Source: Burkholderia sp. E7m39 (GTDB lineage: Bacteria; Pseudomonadota; Gammaproteobacteria; Burkholderiales; Burkholderiaceae). Taken from it: DNA of 64,000 nucleotides. The DNA lies in NCBI GenBank assembly GCA_001319865.1, contig BBSL01000035.1, positions 1-64,000 on the forward strand. Reading direction: 5' to 3'. Below the pieces are notes generated by a model. That model was not told the origin of the DNA, ran no database searches, and saw only the letters and a program-made list of their open reading frames with translations. Of this stretch, positions 10,159 to 18,809 are shown one piece after another. A program made the position numbers and the translations under genes. Every line of letters begins with the position of its first letter. The first letter of the stretch is position 1.

Positions 10159-11001
10159 TCACCGTACATCGGACGGCGTGGCGATACGCCGATGCTCGAG
10201 TACGGGCAGACGATTGCGCGCTTCGTCGAGCGCCCTTTGCGTGAGCATCGCGAGCGCGATGCCGGGTTCGTCGTCGCGCCGCGCGAGCACTTCGCCCCAC
10301 GGCCCGACGATCATACTGTGGCCAAAAGTGCGCCAGCCATTCGAATGCGTGCCGCACTGGCCGGACGCCAGCACGAATGCCTGATTCTCGACGGCCCGCG
10401 CGCGCAGCAGCAGCTCCCAATGCGCGAGGCCCGTCGTATGCGTGAAGGCGGCAGGCACGGCGATCACGTCCGCTTGCGGTCCCGCGCGATACAGCTCGGG
10501 AAACCGCAAGTCGTAGCAGACAGACAGGCGCAACGCGCCGAACGGCCCCAGCGCCGTGCCGATGCTGTCGCCGCCGACCATCGTGTCGCCTTCGGCGTGC
10601 TGCTCGGCGCCCTGATTGAAGCTGAACAGATGAATCTTGTCGTAGCGCGCGGTGCACTGCCCCGACGGATCGAACACGAGCGACGTGTTGTACGCGTGCG
10701 TGCCTACTTGCGGCCCGTGCGACGGCCGGATCGGCACCGTGCCGCCGATCAGCCACGCGCCCGTCTCGCGCGCGAGTTCGGACAGCGCCTGCTGAACGGG
10801 CCCGTCGCCGAACGTCTCGGCGATCGCGACGCGCTGCATTTCGTCGTCGCCGATCCAGCAGAAGTATTCGGGCAGGCAGATGAGCGTCGCGCCGTCGCGT
10901 GCCGCCTGATGCACCCAGCGGCGCGCCTCGCTGAGATTGTGCGCGACGTCGGCGCTGCTGCTCATCTGCACGACGGCGGCCTTGACTGATTGCTGCATCA
11001 T
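10159..11001 (-). CDS. carbon-nitrogen hydrolase, Nit2/YafV-like omega-amidase
   Basis: A 280-residue nitrilase-superfamily amidase. The Glu-Lys-Cys triad can be placed: Glu in LICLPEYFCWIG (about 45), Lys in YDKIHLFSF (about 113) and Cys in SVCYDLRFPELYR (about 152). The last motif is typical of Nit1/Nit2 amidases rather than true nitrilases. It probably hydrolyses an omega-amide such as 2-oxoglutaramate or 2-oxosuccinamate. The gene lies 10 bp downstream of an aminotransferase that would make such products, the pairing known for YbdL/YafV. ATG 11001 follows a GAGGAG site. Confidence 0.85.
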   Translation of the reverse strand: MMQQSVKAAVVQMSSSADVAHNLSEARRWVHQAARDGATLICLPEYFCWIGDDEMQRVAIAETFGDGPVQQALSELARETGAWLIGGTVPIRPSHGPQVGTHAYNTSLVFDPSGQCTARYDKIHLFSFNQGAEQHAEGDTMVGGDSIGTALGPFGALRLSVCYDLRFPELYRAGPQADVIAVPAAFTHTTGLAHWELLLRARAVENQAFVLASGQCGTHSNGWRTFGHSMIVGPWGEVLARRDDEPGIALAMLTQRALDEARNRLPVLEHRRIATPSDVR

Positions 11002-11011
11002 CGCGTGCTCC

Positions 11012-12166
11012 TCAGATATCGCGCAAACGCCGCGCGCCTTCGATCAGCGTCGCGTCGTCCTTCGAAAAACTCAGGCGAATCAGGCCCGAATCGGTGCCGT
11101 CCGTATAGAACGCCGACAGCGGAATGGTCGCCACCTTCGCGTCGCGGATCAGGCGCAGCACGAAGTCGCTGTCACTTTCTTCCGAGAAACCGCGAAAGCG
11201 CGCCAGCATGAAAAAGCTGCCTTCGCTCGGCAGCAGTTCGAAGCGCGATTCGCGCAGCTCACGCGCCAGCAGGTCGCGCTTGCGCTGATAGAAATCGGAC
11301 AGACCCAGGTAGCTCTGCGGATCAGACAGCGCTTCGACGAACGCGTATTGCATCGGCGTATCGGCCGAAAACACCATGAACTGATGAACCTTGCGGATCT
11401 CGTCCATCAGCGCGGCGGGCGCGAGGCAATAGCCGACGCGCCAGCCCGTCACGTGATACGACTTGCCGAACGACGACACGATCACGCTGCGCTCCGCCAG
11501 CTCGCGATGACGCGCCATGCTCTGATGCTTCGCGCCGTCGAACACGACGTGCTCGTAGACCTCGTCGGACAGAATCACGATGTCCGTGTTGCGCGTCACG
11601 GCTTTCAGGCGCTCGATGTCGGCGTCGCTGAAGATCGACGCGGTGGGATTGTGCGGCGTGTTGACGATGATCATGCGCGTCTTCGGCGTGATCGCGGCGG
11701 ACACTTCGTCCCAGTCCACGCGAAAGCCGTCCAGCGACAGCTTGATCGCCACGGGCGTCGCGCCCTGCAGGCGCACGATGGGCGCGTAGCTGTCGAACGA
11801 CGGCTCGAAGTAGATCACTTCGTCACCGGGATGCACGAGCGCACTGATCGCCGAATAGAGCCCTTCGCTCGCGCTCGCGATCACGGTCACTTCCGTCGAC
11901 GGATCATAGTGCACGCCATAGAGCGTTTCGACCTTGGCGGCGAGCGCCGAGCGCAGCGCGCCGATGCCCGCCATCGGCGCGTACTGGTTGTGACCCGCGC
12001 GCATCGCCTTGGTCACGCCGTCGACGAGCGCTTCGTCCGGCGCGAAATTCGGCGCGCCCTGCGACAGGTTCAACGCATTGTGTTCGGCGGCTAGTTGGCC
12101 GATGACCGTGAAAATTGTCGTGCCGACGTCCGGCAACTTCGAGCGTGCTTGCAAGGCGCTCTGCAT
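11012..12166 (-). CDS. PLP-dependent aminotransferase, methionine/glutamine-type (YbdL-like)
   Basis: A 384-residue class I/II aminotransferase. NLSQGAPNF at about 35 is the substrate-binding loop of the KAT/glutamine transaminase K group, NTPHNPTASIF is at about 170, and the PLP lysine lies in SSFGKSYHVTGWRVGY (about 235). It probably transfers the amino group of methionine, glutamine or an aromatic amino acid to a 2-oxo acid. The first gene of the operon; a strong AGGAGG site precedes ATG 12166. With the downstream amidase it could recycle 2-oxoacids by using glutamine irreversibly. Confidence 0.9.
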   Translation of the reverse strand: MQSALQARSKLPDVGTTIFTVIGQLAAEHNALNLSQGAPNFAPDEALVDGVTKAMRAGHNQYAPMAGIGALRSALAAKVETLYGVHYDPSTEVTVIASASEGLYSAISALVHPGDEVIYFEPSFDSYAPIVRLQGATPVAIKLSLDGFRVDWDEVSAAITPKTRMIIVNTPHNPTASIFSDADIERLKAVTRNTDIVILSDEVYEHVVFDGAKHQSMARHRELAERSVIVSSFGKSYHVTGWRVGYCLAPAALMDEIRKVHQFMVFSADTPMQYAFVEALSDPQSYLGLSDFYQRKRDLLARELRESRFELLPSEGSFFMLARFRGFSEESDSDFVLRLIRDAKVATIPLSAFYTDGTDSGLIRLSFSKDDATLIEGARRLRDI

Positions 12167-12515
12167 GAGATTCCTCCTTCTCGCTGCACATTGGCGGGCC
12201 GCGCGACGCGACAGGCCCGTTCAGTTTGAACGATTAGGCAACAAGGAGCGCATGAGAACAATCGAAAGTTTGTCATGCGCGGCATGCGTTTGGCTCATGC
12301 GCGGCGTGAGTTCATGCCGGCGGGCAAGCATATTCAAACTGCGCATGTCTTTGATGCAGCGCCAGATGCGCAAGATGGGCGAGATGCGCGTGGATGCTGC
12401 ACATCGCGGAGGTATGAAATGGAGTGATGCGCTGCTGCGTTTTCGTGATTCGTATGAAGTTAACGCGAGGCAGCACCGGGACGCGCGCCGCCCCGCTCGC
12501 ACGACTATTCGTGCT
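12167..12515. other. intergenic region with ATG-rich reiterated GCGCATG words
   Basis: This 349-bp gap lies upstream of the aminotransferase operon and downstream of dbpA. It contains several repeats of CATGCGCGGC/GCGCATG-type words between 12250 and 12400. An open frame runs through it, but the composition is not protein-like. It must contain the operon promoter; I see no clear -35/-10 pair. Confidence 0.35.
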
Positions 12516-13907
12516 TCATTCGTCCATCAGACGCACCTTGACCTTCTTGCCCTTGACCTTGCCCGCGCCCAGCTTGCGCAACGCATCGCGGGCGATGCTC
12601 CGCTCGACGGCCACGTAGGTCGAAAACTCCGTCACGTTGATCTTGCCGACCTGTGCGCCGCTGAAGCCCGCGTCGCCTGTCAGCGCGCCCAGCACGTCGC
12701 CGGGACGGATCTTTTCCTTGCGGCCGCCGAGAATCTGCAGCGTTTCCATGGGCGGCAGCAGCGGTTCATCGCTCGCCGCCTTCAACGACGAAAGCGGGTG
12801 CCATTCGACATCGCGCCCTTGCGCTTCTTCGATACTGCCCACGCGGCCCATCTCGTTCATGCTCGCGAGACTGAGCGCCCAGCCTTCCTGATCCGCGCGG
12901 CCCGTACGGCCGATGCGGTGCACGTGCACTTCGGGGTCCGGCGTCACGTCGACGTTGATGACGGCTTCGAGCTGCGCGATGTCGAGGCCGCGCGCGGCGA
13001 CGTCGGTGGCGACCAGCACCGAGCAGCTGCGATTCGCAAACTGGATCAACACCTGATCGCGCTCGCGCTGATCGAGCTCGCCATGCAGCGCGAGCGCATG
13101 AAAGCCCTGTGCGCGCAGCACGTCGAGCAGGTCGCGGCATTGGTTCTTCGTGTTGCAGAACGCGATCGTGCTGACAGGCCGGTAGTGATTCAGCAGCAGA
13201 CCGACGGCATGCAGGCGCTCGTCTTCCGTGACTTCGTAGAAGCGCTGGCGGATCTTGCTGTCGTCGTGCCGCTCTTCGAGCTTCACTTCCTTCGGGTTGC
13301 GCAGGAACTGCTGGCTCAGTTTCGCGATGCCCTCGGGATACGTGGCGGAGAACAGCAGCGTCTGCCGCTCTTTCGGGCATTGGCGCGCTACCTTCGCGAT
13401 ATCGTCGAAGAAACCCATGTCGAGCATGCGGTCCGCTTCGTCGAGCACCAGCGTGTTGAGCGCGCCCAGCGCGAGGCTGCCGCGCTCCAGATGGTCCATG
13501 ATGCGCCCCGGCGTCCCCACGACGATATGCGCGCCGTGCTCGAGGCTCGCCGTCTGCGGACGCATGGGTGTGCCGCCGCACAGCGTCAGCACCTTGATGT
13601 TCTCTTCGGCGCGCGCAAGGCGGCGGATTTCCTGCGTCACCTGATCGGCGAGTTCGCGCGTCGGGCACAGCACCATCGCCTGCACGTCGTAGCGGCGCGC
13701 ATCGAGCCGCGCGAGCAGCGCAAGCGAAAACGCCGCCGTCTTGCCACTGCCCGTCTTCGCCTGCGCGATCAGATCGTGTCCGGCAAGGGCGATGGGCAGG
13801 CTGGCGGCCTGAATGGGCGTCATCTCGGCGTAGCCGAGTTGCGCAAGATTGGAGAGCGCGGCGGGCGAAAGCGGCAGTTCGCTAAAAGGTCGGGCCTTGT
13901 CGGTCAT
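12516..13907 (-). CDS. dbpA: ATP-dependent RNA helicase DbpA
   Basis: A 463-residue DEAD-box helicase. Motif order: Q motif (ALSNLAQLGYAEMTPIQAASLP), Walker A AKTGSGKT, PTRELADQV, DEAD in VLDEADRMLDMGF, SAT (FSATYP), and the helicase C-domain with RGLDIAQLEAVIN and HRIGRTGR. The C-terminal ~75 residues are the DbpA RNA-binding domain that recognises helix 92 of 23S rRNA. It assists late 50S subunit assembly in the cytosol. Start ATG 13907 (MTDKARPFSEL); the longer frame from 14099 runs through the neighbouring gene and is spurious. Confidence 0.95.
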   Translation of the reverse strand: MTDKARPFSELPLSPAALSNLAQLGYAEMTPIQAASLPIALAGHDLIAQAKTGSGKTAAFSLALLARLDARRYDVQAMVLCPTRELADQVTQEIRRLARAEENIKVLTLCGGTPMRPQTASLEHGAHIVVGTPGRIMDHLERGSLALGALNTLVLDEADRMLDMGFFDDIAKVARQCPKERQTLLFSATYPEGIAKLSQQFLRNPKEVKLEERHDDSKIRQRFYEVTEDERLHAVGLLLNHYRPVSTIAFCNTKNQCRDLLDVLRAQGFHALALHGELDQRERDQVLIQFANRSCSVLVATDVAARGLDIAQLEAVINVDVTPDPEVHVHRIGRTGRADQEGWALSLASMNEMGRVGSIEEAQGRDVEWHPLSSLKAASDEPLLPPMETLQILGGRKEKIRPGDVLGALTGDAGFSGAQVGKINVTEFSTYVAVERSIARDALRKLGAGKVKGKKVKVRLMDE

Positions 13908-13921
13908 GTCGATATGCGGTC

Positions 13922-14107
13922 TTAGTTGTACGGGCGGCCTTCGATCTGTTCGTAGACGATCGTGCCGTCGTCGGCATCGAATCGCTCGACGTAGTTGCGC
14001 GCGCCGCACATCGGGCAGCGAAACAGCAGTCCCTGTCCTTCGTTCTTGATGACGACGTCGGACAGTTCCCACTGTGCGCCGCAGCTCTGGTTGATGCATG
14101 TGAACAC
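13922..14107 (-). CDS. small zinc-ribbon protein
   Basis: A 61-residue protein with a CxxxxC pair near the start (TCINQSCGAQW) and a CPMC pair at about 31-34, arranged as a one-knuckle zinc ribbon. The start codon is GTG at 14107 with a GGAG site 7 bases upstream. It lies 14 bp upstream of dbpA on the same strand and is probably co-transcribed. Function unknown; RNA or protein binding is plausible from the fold only. Confidence 0.7.
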   Translation of the reverse strand: MFTCINQSCGAQWELSDVVIKNEGQGLLFRCPMCGARNYVERFDADDGTIVYEQIEGRPYN

Positions 14108-14568
14108 GGTGATTCTCCAGCGTGAGTCCTCCGTGCGCTGTCTCCCGACGCGCGAAGGCTTATAGACAATAGGTTTACCTGTATATATACGTAGTAGAAG
14201 TTAACAAGCGCACCGCATTTCTGTGGATAACACAGGTTTACCGAAACGAATCAGCGTTTTGCGGGACGCATAACCCCGTGTGGTCGATGTGCGCAGCCGA
14301 CGGCGTTCGACGAACAACTTTTCCGGCCCCAACGCGCGCGCAGAGTTACCCCGTTTACGTCCACATCGATTCCACACGCGTTTCGCCCGGCTATCCCAGT
14401 GGTTATCCACTGCTTGCTGTGAATAGACGGGGACAGGCGGGAGGCGGGCGACTGCTTCGATGCGGATGGCTGATCAGGCGGCGAGACGGAGCCTCGCATG
14501 CCGCAATTCTAGCGGATGCGCCAGTCCGGCCCGGACGATGGGACGGCGAGTAAGCGAGAGCGAGTGCG
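14108..14568. promoter_or_regulatory. 460-bp intergenic region with two DnaA-box-like sites
   Basis: No gene is visible. A perfect DnaA box (TGTGGATAA, reverse of TTATCCACA) lies at 14222-14230, and a near-perfect one (TTATCCACT) at 14403-14411 inside a hairpin CAGTGG-TTAT-CCACTG (14397-14412). An AT-rich palindrome GTATATATAC is at 14181-14190. The word AGGTTTACC occurs at 14171 and 14234. The region is over 14 kb from dnaA, so these boxes are not the presumed oriC. Confidence 0.45.
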
Positions 14569-15573
14569 CTAGTGAGCGGCCCGCGCGGTCGCGGGCGTGT
14601 GAACTGTCTTCAGCGTATCGGATGGAAGCACGCCGAAGAGCTTGCGATAGTCAGTGGCGAACTGGCTCAGATGCCAGAAGCCCCATGCCGCCGCGACATC
14701 CTGCACCGTACGCTCGCCCGGCGCCGCGCCGCACAGATCGCGGCGCGCGCCGTTCAGGCGGATGACACGCAGATAGCTCGCGGGCGCGAGCCCCAGCACA
14801 TCCTGAAAGCAATATTGCAGCGTGCGCCGGCTGACGTGCAGACGCTCGCACAACTCCGGCACGCCGACAGGGCGCTCGCGATTCGCGAGCACGTAGTCGC
14901 GTGCTTCCGACACGATCCACTGCCTGCGCGGGCGCGGGGGTACCGCCACGGGTTCCAGGCCCGTCGCCGCGCAAAGTTCGAACAGCGCGGACAGCACGGA
15001 CGTCTGCACGTTGCGACGCGCCCGTTCGGACGGCACGGTGTGCGCCGTACCGTCGAGCACGTCGCGCAACAGCGCGCAGAAACGCCTCCTGGCGCTGCTG
15101 TCGACCGGGATGGTGCCCCCATGCGCGGCGCGCGCGACGAGATCGTCATGCTCGACGGTCGACGCGTGACGCTGCAGCAGCTCGTCGCGCACGACCACGC
15201 CGAATATCGCGTAGTCGCCCGGCGTCAGCAGTTCGAATTCGACGCCCCCGCGCTGGAAGGCGAGCGATCCGCCGCGAATCGGCTGCGGGCCGATACGGCC
15301 CGTGCTGTCGTCGGCGGCGGGGATGCCGAACCAGTCGCTATCGGGCGGCACTTCGCAAGTCTGTCGCAGCGACTGGCTCGTTGTCTCGCAGAACACGTGC
15401 ATGTCGTCGAGATGCAGTCCCGTCAGTCTGCCGACGAAGCGGCCCGGCGTCAGCTGGTCGTACGTCTGCGTCCAGCCGTGCAGGTTGCGCGCCTGCTCGT
15501 CGGCGTCGTGCGCGATGCTGGTCTCGACTCGGCACGCCGCAGCGGCATGCCTGGATAGAAGATCGGTCGTCAT
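14569..15573 (-). CDS. eutR: AraC-family regulator of ethanolamine utilisation, EutR-like
   Basis: A 334-residue AraC/XylS regulator. The N-terminal ligand domain carries stretches I recall from enterobacterial EutR: YDQLTPGRF, LDDMHVFCE, SLRQTCEV and WFGIPA. The C-terminal double helix-turn-helix is at about 225-325 (ELCERLHVSRRTLQYCFQDV and VQDVAAAWGFWHLSQFATDYRKLFG). EutR activates eut genes when ethanolamine and cobalamin are present. It is transcribed divergently from the aldehyde dehydrogenase gene and lies in one cluster with eutBC and the permease. Start ATG 15573; upstream residues to 15699 are not family-like. Confidence 0.88.
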   Translation of the reverse strand: MTTDLLSRHAAAACRVETSIAHDADEQARNLHGWTQTYDQLTPGRFVGRLTGLHLDDMHVFCETTSQSLRQTCEVPPDSDWFGIPAADDSTGRIGPQPIRGGSLAFQRGGVEFELLTPGDYAIFGVVVRDELLQRHASTVEHDDLVARAAHGGTIPVDSSARRRFCALLRDVLDGTAHTVPSERARRNVQTSVLSALFELCAATGLEPVAVPPRPRRQWIVSEARDYVLANRERPVGVPELCERLHVSRRTLQYCFQDVLGLAPASYLRVIRLNGARRDLCGAAPGERTVQDVAAAWGFWHLSQFATDYRKLFGVLPSDTLKTVHTPATARAAH

Positions 15574-15933
15574 ATGGGGTGTCGAGGTTGGAGATGCACC
15601 TGCATGTGACAGTGAACCAGACGGGCACAGTGCGACGCAAGTCCCATGCCGAACGGGCTGTTGCGGAGCCCCCGTTGCTCGCCGCCGCGCGCTGTTCATT
15701 CAATGAACACTCGTGTTCCAGTTGCTCACGGATGCAACGGTGCCGGTGAACAACACGCCGCACGCGCCGCGCCGCGTGCCTCGCGACAGTGCCGCATGCA
15801 CCGGCATCGGCCGCCTTCGCGCCGATGTTGGCACGCTTCTGGCGATCAGGGAGTCGGCCAGCGGATCATCGCGCAGCCTCGTGAGATATCGCGGCGAATA
15901 CATCGACTATCTGAACATGTGAGGAGCACACAG
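15574..15933 (+). promoter_or_regulatory. divergent control region, eutR / aldehyde dehydrogenase
   Basis: This 360-bp region should carry the EutR operator. A sigma-54-like element TGGCACG-N4-TGGC is at 15829-15843 (one mismatch in the -12 TTGC, correct GG-GC spacing), about 90 bp before the dehydrogenase start. No gene is present. The sigma-54 reading is tentative, because an AraC-type activator would normally work with sigma-70. Confidence 0.3.
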
Positions 15934-17454
15934 ATGAACCACGCAGAAATGAAGTTTCTGACGACCGAGTTTCCGTACAAGAAGCAATACGCGAATTTCA
16001 TCGGTGGCGAATGGGTGAAGCCTGTCGGCAGTGAGTACTTCGACAATATTTCGCCGATTACGGGCGAGCCGTTCACGTCGATTCCCCGCTCGCGCGAAGC
16101 CGACATCGAACTCGCGCTGGATGCCGCGCACCGCGCGAAAGCGTCGTGGGGCAAGACCTCCACTACGGAGCGCGCGAACATCCTCAACCGGATCGCCGAC
16201 CGCATGGAAGCGAACCTGCAGCGTCTCGCCGTCGCCGAGTCGATCGACAACGGCAAGCCGCTGCGCGAAACGATGGCCGCCGACATTCCGCTCGCCATCG
16301 ATCACTTTCGCTATTTCGCAGGCGTCGTTCGCGGACAGGAAGGCGGCATTTCGGAAATCGATCACGACACGGTCGCGTATCACTTCCATGAGCCGCTCGG
16401 CGTAGTCGGCCAGATCATTCCGTGGAATTTCCCGATCCTGATGGCAACGTGGAAGCTCGCGCCGGCACTCGCGGCGGGCAATTGCGTCGTGCTGAAGCCC
16501 GCGGAACAAACGCCCGCCTCGATCCTCGTGCTGATCGAACTGATTCACGATCTGCTGCCCGCTGGCGTGCTGAACGTCGTGAACGGGTTTGGCCTCGAAG
16601 CGGGCAAGCCGCTCGCGTCGAACAAGCGGATCGCGAAGATCGCCTTCACGGGCGAAACCACGACGGGCCGCCTGATCATGCAGTACGCGAGCCAGAACAT
16701 CATTCCTGTCACGCTTGAACTGGGCGGCAAGAGTCCGAACATTTTCTTTGCGGACGTGCTCGACAAGGACGACAGCTTCTTCGACAAGGCACTGGAAGGC
16801 TTCGCGATGTTCGCGCTGAATCAGGGCGAAGTGTGCACGTGCCCGTCGCGCGCGCTGATCCAGGAGTCGGTGTACGACCGCTTCATGGAGCGCGCGTTGA
16901 AACGCGTTGCCGCCATCCAGCAAGGCCATCCGCTCGACACGAAGACGATGATCGGCGCGCAGGCGTCGCGCGAACAACTCGAAAAGATCCTGTCGTATAT
17001 CGATCTCGGCAAGCAGGAAGGCGCGCAATGCCTGATCGGCGGCGAGCAGAACAAGCTCGACGGCGAACTGGCGAAGGGCTATTACGTGAAGCCGACCGTG
17101 TTTCGCGGCAACAACAAGATGCGCATCTTCCAGGAAGAGATTTTCGGGCCTGTCGTCTCCGTCACGACGTTCAAGGACGAAGAAGAAGCGCTCGAAATCG
17201 CCAACGACACGCTCTACGGCCTCGGCGCCGGCGTGTGGACGCGCGATGGCACGCGCGCGTATCGCTTTGGCCGGGAGATTCAGGCGGGCCGCGTGTGGAC
17301 CAACTGCTATCACGCTTACCCCGCGCACGCAGCGTTCGGCGGCTACAAGCAGTCGGGCATCGGACGCGAGAATCACAAGATGATGCTCGACCACTATCAG
17401 CAAACGAAGAATCTGCTCGTCAGCTATAGCGACCAACCGTTGGGCTTCTTTTAA
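15934..17454 (+). CDS. NAD-dependent (acet)aldehyde dehydrogenase, ExaC/AldB type
   Basis: A 506-residue aldehyde dehydrogenase. NAD-site [21 protein letters not shown], catalytic general base Glu in [10 protein letters not shown], nucleophile Cys in [11 protein letters not shown] (about residue 300) and [10 protein letters not shown] are present. It is closest in pattern to ExaC/AcoD-type acetaldehyde dehydrogenases. It probably oxidises the acetaldehyde released from ethanolamine by EutBC to acetate. GAGGAG precedes ATG 15934. The DUF779 partner gene follows, which is the usual neighbour. Confidence 0.93.
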   Translation: MNHAEMKFLTTEFPYKKQYANFIGGEWVKPVGSEYFDNISPITGEPFTSIPRSREADIELALDAAHRAKASWGKTSTTERANILNRIADRMEANLQRLAVAESIDNGKPLRETMAADIPLAIDHFRYFAGVVRGQEGGISEIDHDTVAYHFHEPLGVVGQIIPWNFPILMATWKLAPALAAGNCVVLKPAEQTPASILVLIELIHDLLPAGVLNVVNGFGLEAGKPLASNKRIAKIAFTGETTTGRLIMQYASQNIIPVTLELGGKSPNIFFADVLDKDDSFFDKALEGFAMFALNQGEVCTCPSRALIQESVYDRFMERALKRVAAIQQGHPLDTKTMIGAQASREQLEKILSYIDLGKQEGAQCLIGGEQNKLDGELAKGYYVKPTVFRGNNKMRIFQEEIFGPVVSVTTFKDEEEALEIANDTLYGLGAGVWTRDGTRAYRFGREIQAGRVWTNCYHAYPAHAAFGGYKQSGIGRENHKMMLDHYQQTKNLLVSYSDQPLGFF

Positions 17455-17531
17455 GCGCAGTGCTCCTGATGGGCGTATCGCGTCGAGCGGTTCGCCCGCT
17501 TTTTCAGCAGCTCAAGCAAGGAGGAAGCGCG

Positions 17532-17927
17532 ATGAGCGAACGAGGCGTGGCGCGTGTCGTCGCAACGGATGCAGCCGTCAAGCTGATCCAGCAATTGAGC
17601 GCCGAGCACGGGCCGATCATCTTTCACCAGTCGGGCGGATGCTGCGACGGCAGCGCGCCCATGTGCTTTCCGTCAAATGAGTTCATGGTGGGCGCGTCGG
17701 ACGTGCGGCTCGGGACGATCGGCGGCGTGCCGTTCTACATGAGCGAATCGCAGTTCGAATACTGGCAGCACACGCAGTTGGTCATCGACGTCGTGCCGGG
17801 TAACGGCGGCATGTTTTCTCTCGAACGTCCGACAGGTATGCGCTTTCTGACGCGCTCGCGTCTGTTCGACGACGACGAGAACGCCTGGCTCGAGCAGCAT
17901 CCCGTGAGCAAGGCGGACGCGGTTTGA
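17532..17927 (+). CDS. DUF779 domain protein, aldehyde dehydrogenase partner
   Basis: A 131-residue DUF779 protein. The family signature FHQSGGCCDGSAPMC (about 35-50) contains three cysteines that may bind a metal or act in redox. It sits 77 bp behind the aldehyde dehydrogenase, a conserved pairing. Role unknown; activation or protection of the dehydrogenase is the usual suggestion. ATG 17532 follows AAGGAGG. Confidence 0.88.
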   Translation: MSERGVARVVATDAAVKLIQQLSAEHGPIIFHQSGGCCDGSAPMCFPSNEFMVGASDVRLGTIGGVPFYMSESQFEYWQHTQLVIDVVPGNGGMFSLERPTGMRFLTRSRLFDDDENAWLEQHPVSKADAV

Positions 17928-17930
17928 GGT

Positions 17931-17969
17931 TGTGATTCGACGCTGTGATTCGACGCTGTGGTTCGAAGT
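17931..17969. repeat. 13-bp tandem repeat, three copies
   Basis: Units TGTGATTCGACGC at 17931 and 17944, and the diverged TGTGGTTCGAAGT at 17957. It lies in the gap between the convergent DUF779 and eutC genes. Confidence 0.75.
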
Positions 17970-18014
17970 TGTGTCGCGTGCCCGGACGCGAGATGCGTCC
18001 TGGCACGTCGTGCT

Positions 18015-18809
18015 TCACGCTTTCGAACCGCCGGCGATCGCATCCGGCGCGTTGGCCGACTGAAGCAGCGCGTCGCTATCGTCTTTGAGGCCGACACCCG
18101 TCAGCCCCAGCCGGCGTGCATGCGTGAGCAGATAGTGCAGCTTGTGCGCGGCGGCCTCATAGCTGAGCCCTTCCGGCCGCACGTTCGAAATGCAGTTGCG
18201 CTGCGCGTCGCTGCATCCGACCTTCGGCGCATACGTCAGATAGATGCCGAGGCTGTCGGGCGAACTGAGACCTGGCCGTTCGCCGATCAGCATCACGACG
18301 AGCTTCGTCTTCAACAACTCGCCGATTTCGTCGCCCAAGGCGACGCGCGATTGACGCGCCACCACGACCGGGCCGATTTTCCAGTCGCCGAGGCGCTTCG
18401 TGATGGCCTGCAGAAACGGGATCGAATGCTTGGATGCAGCGAACGCAGAGAGCCCATCGGCGATCACAAAAACCACATCGGGCGTGTCGCCTTCCGTTGC
18501 GGCCTCGTGCAACAGTTCGCGGCTCTCGTCGGACAGGCGACGTCCCAGATCCGGCCGCCGCAAATAATGCGCGCGATCGGGCGCCGCGCTGTGCACGTCA
18601 AGCGACGCGAAGCCATGCGCACGCAACTGTTGATGCAGGACGTCGGCGTCAAGGGGATGATGGACGGCGTCGCGCGCCTGCGCGTGTGACAGATTGAATG
18701 CGAGCAGCGGCGCCGTCGGCAGACTGTTTCCTGCGCGGCCCAATGCGATACGCGCATTCGTGAACGCGCGCAGCGTCTGCCATGCGTTCTTTTCGATCGA
18801 ATCGCTCAT
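18015..18809 (-). CDS. eutC: ethanolamine ammonia-lyase light chain
   Basis: A 264-residue small subunit of the adenosylcobalamin-dependent ethanolamine ammonia-lyase. Conserved blocks include RIALGRAGNSLPT, VFVIADGLSA, VVVARQSRVALGDEIG, LIGERPGLSSPDSLGIYLTY and the C-terminal CISNVRPEGL. It binds the B12 cofactor together with EutB and converts ethanolamine to acetaldehyde and ammonia. The ATGA overlap with eutB (18806-18809) shows translational coupling. No microcompartment shell genes are in the window. Confidence 0.95.
   Translation of the reverse strand: MSDSIEKNAWQTLRAFTNARIALGRAGNSLPTAPLLAFNLSHAQARDAVHHPLDADVLHQQLRAHGFASLDVHSAAPDRAHYLRRPDLGRRLSDESRELLHEAATEGDTPDVVFVIADGLSAFAASKHSIPFLQAITKRLGDWKIGPVVVARQSRVALGDEIGELLKTKLVVMLIGERPGLSSPDSLGIYLTYAPKVGCSDAQRNCISNVRPEGLSYEAAAHKLHYLLTHARRLGLTGVGLKDDSDALLQSANAPDAIAGGSKA

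Noticed and set aside
14179-14196. LexA-like site CTGTATATATACGTAG upstream of the zinc-ribbon gene
   Set aside because: Only one half-site matches; the second half is GTAG instead of ACAG. The palindrome GTATATATAC explains the appearance.
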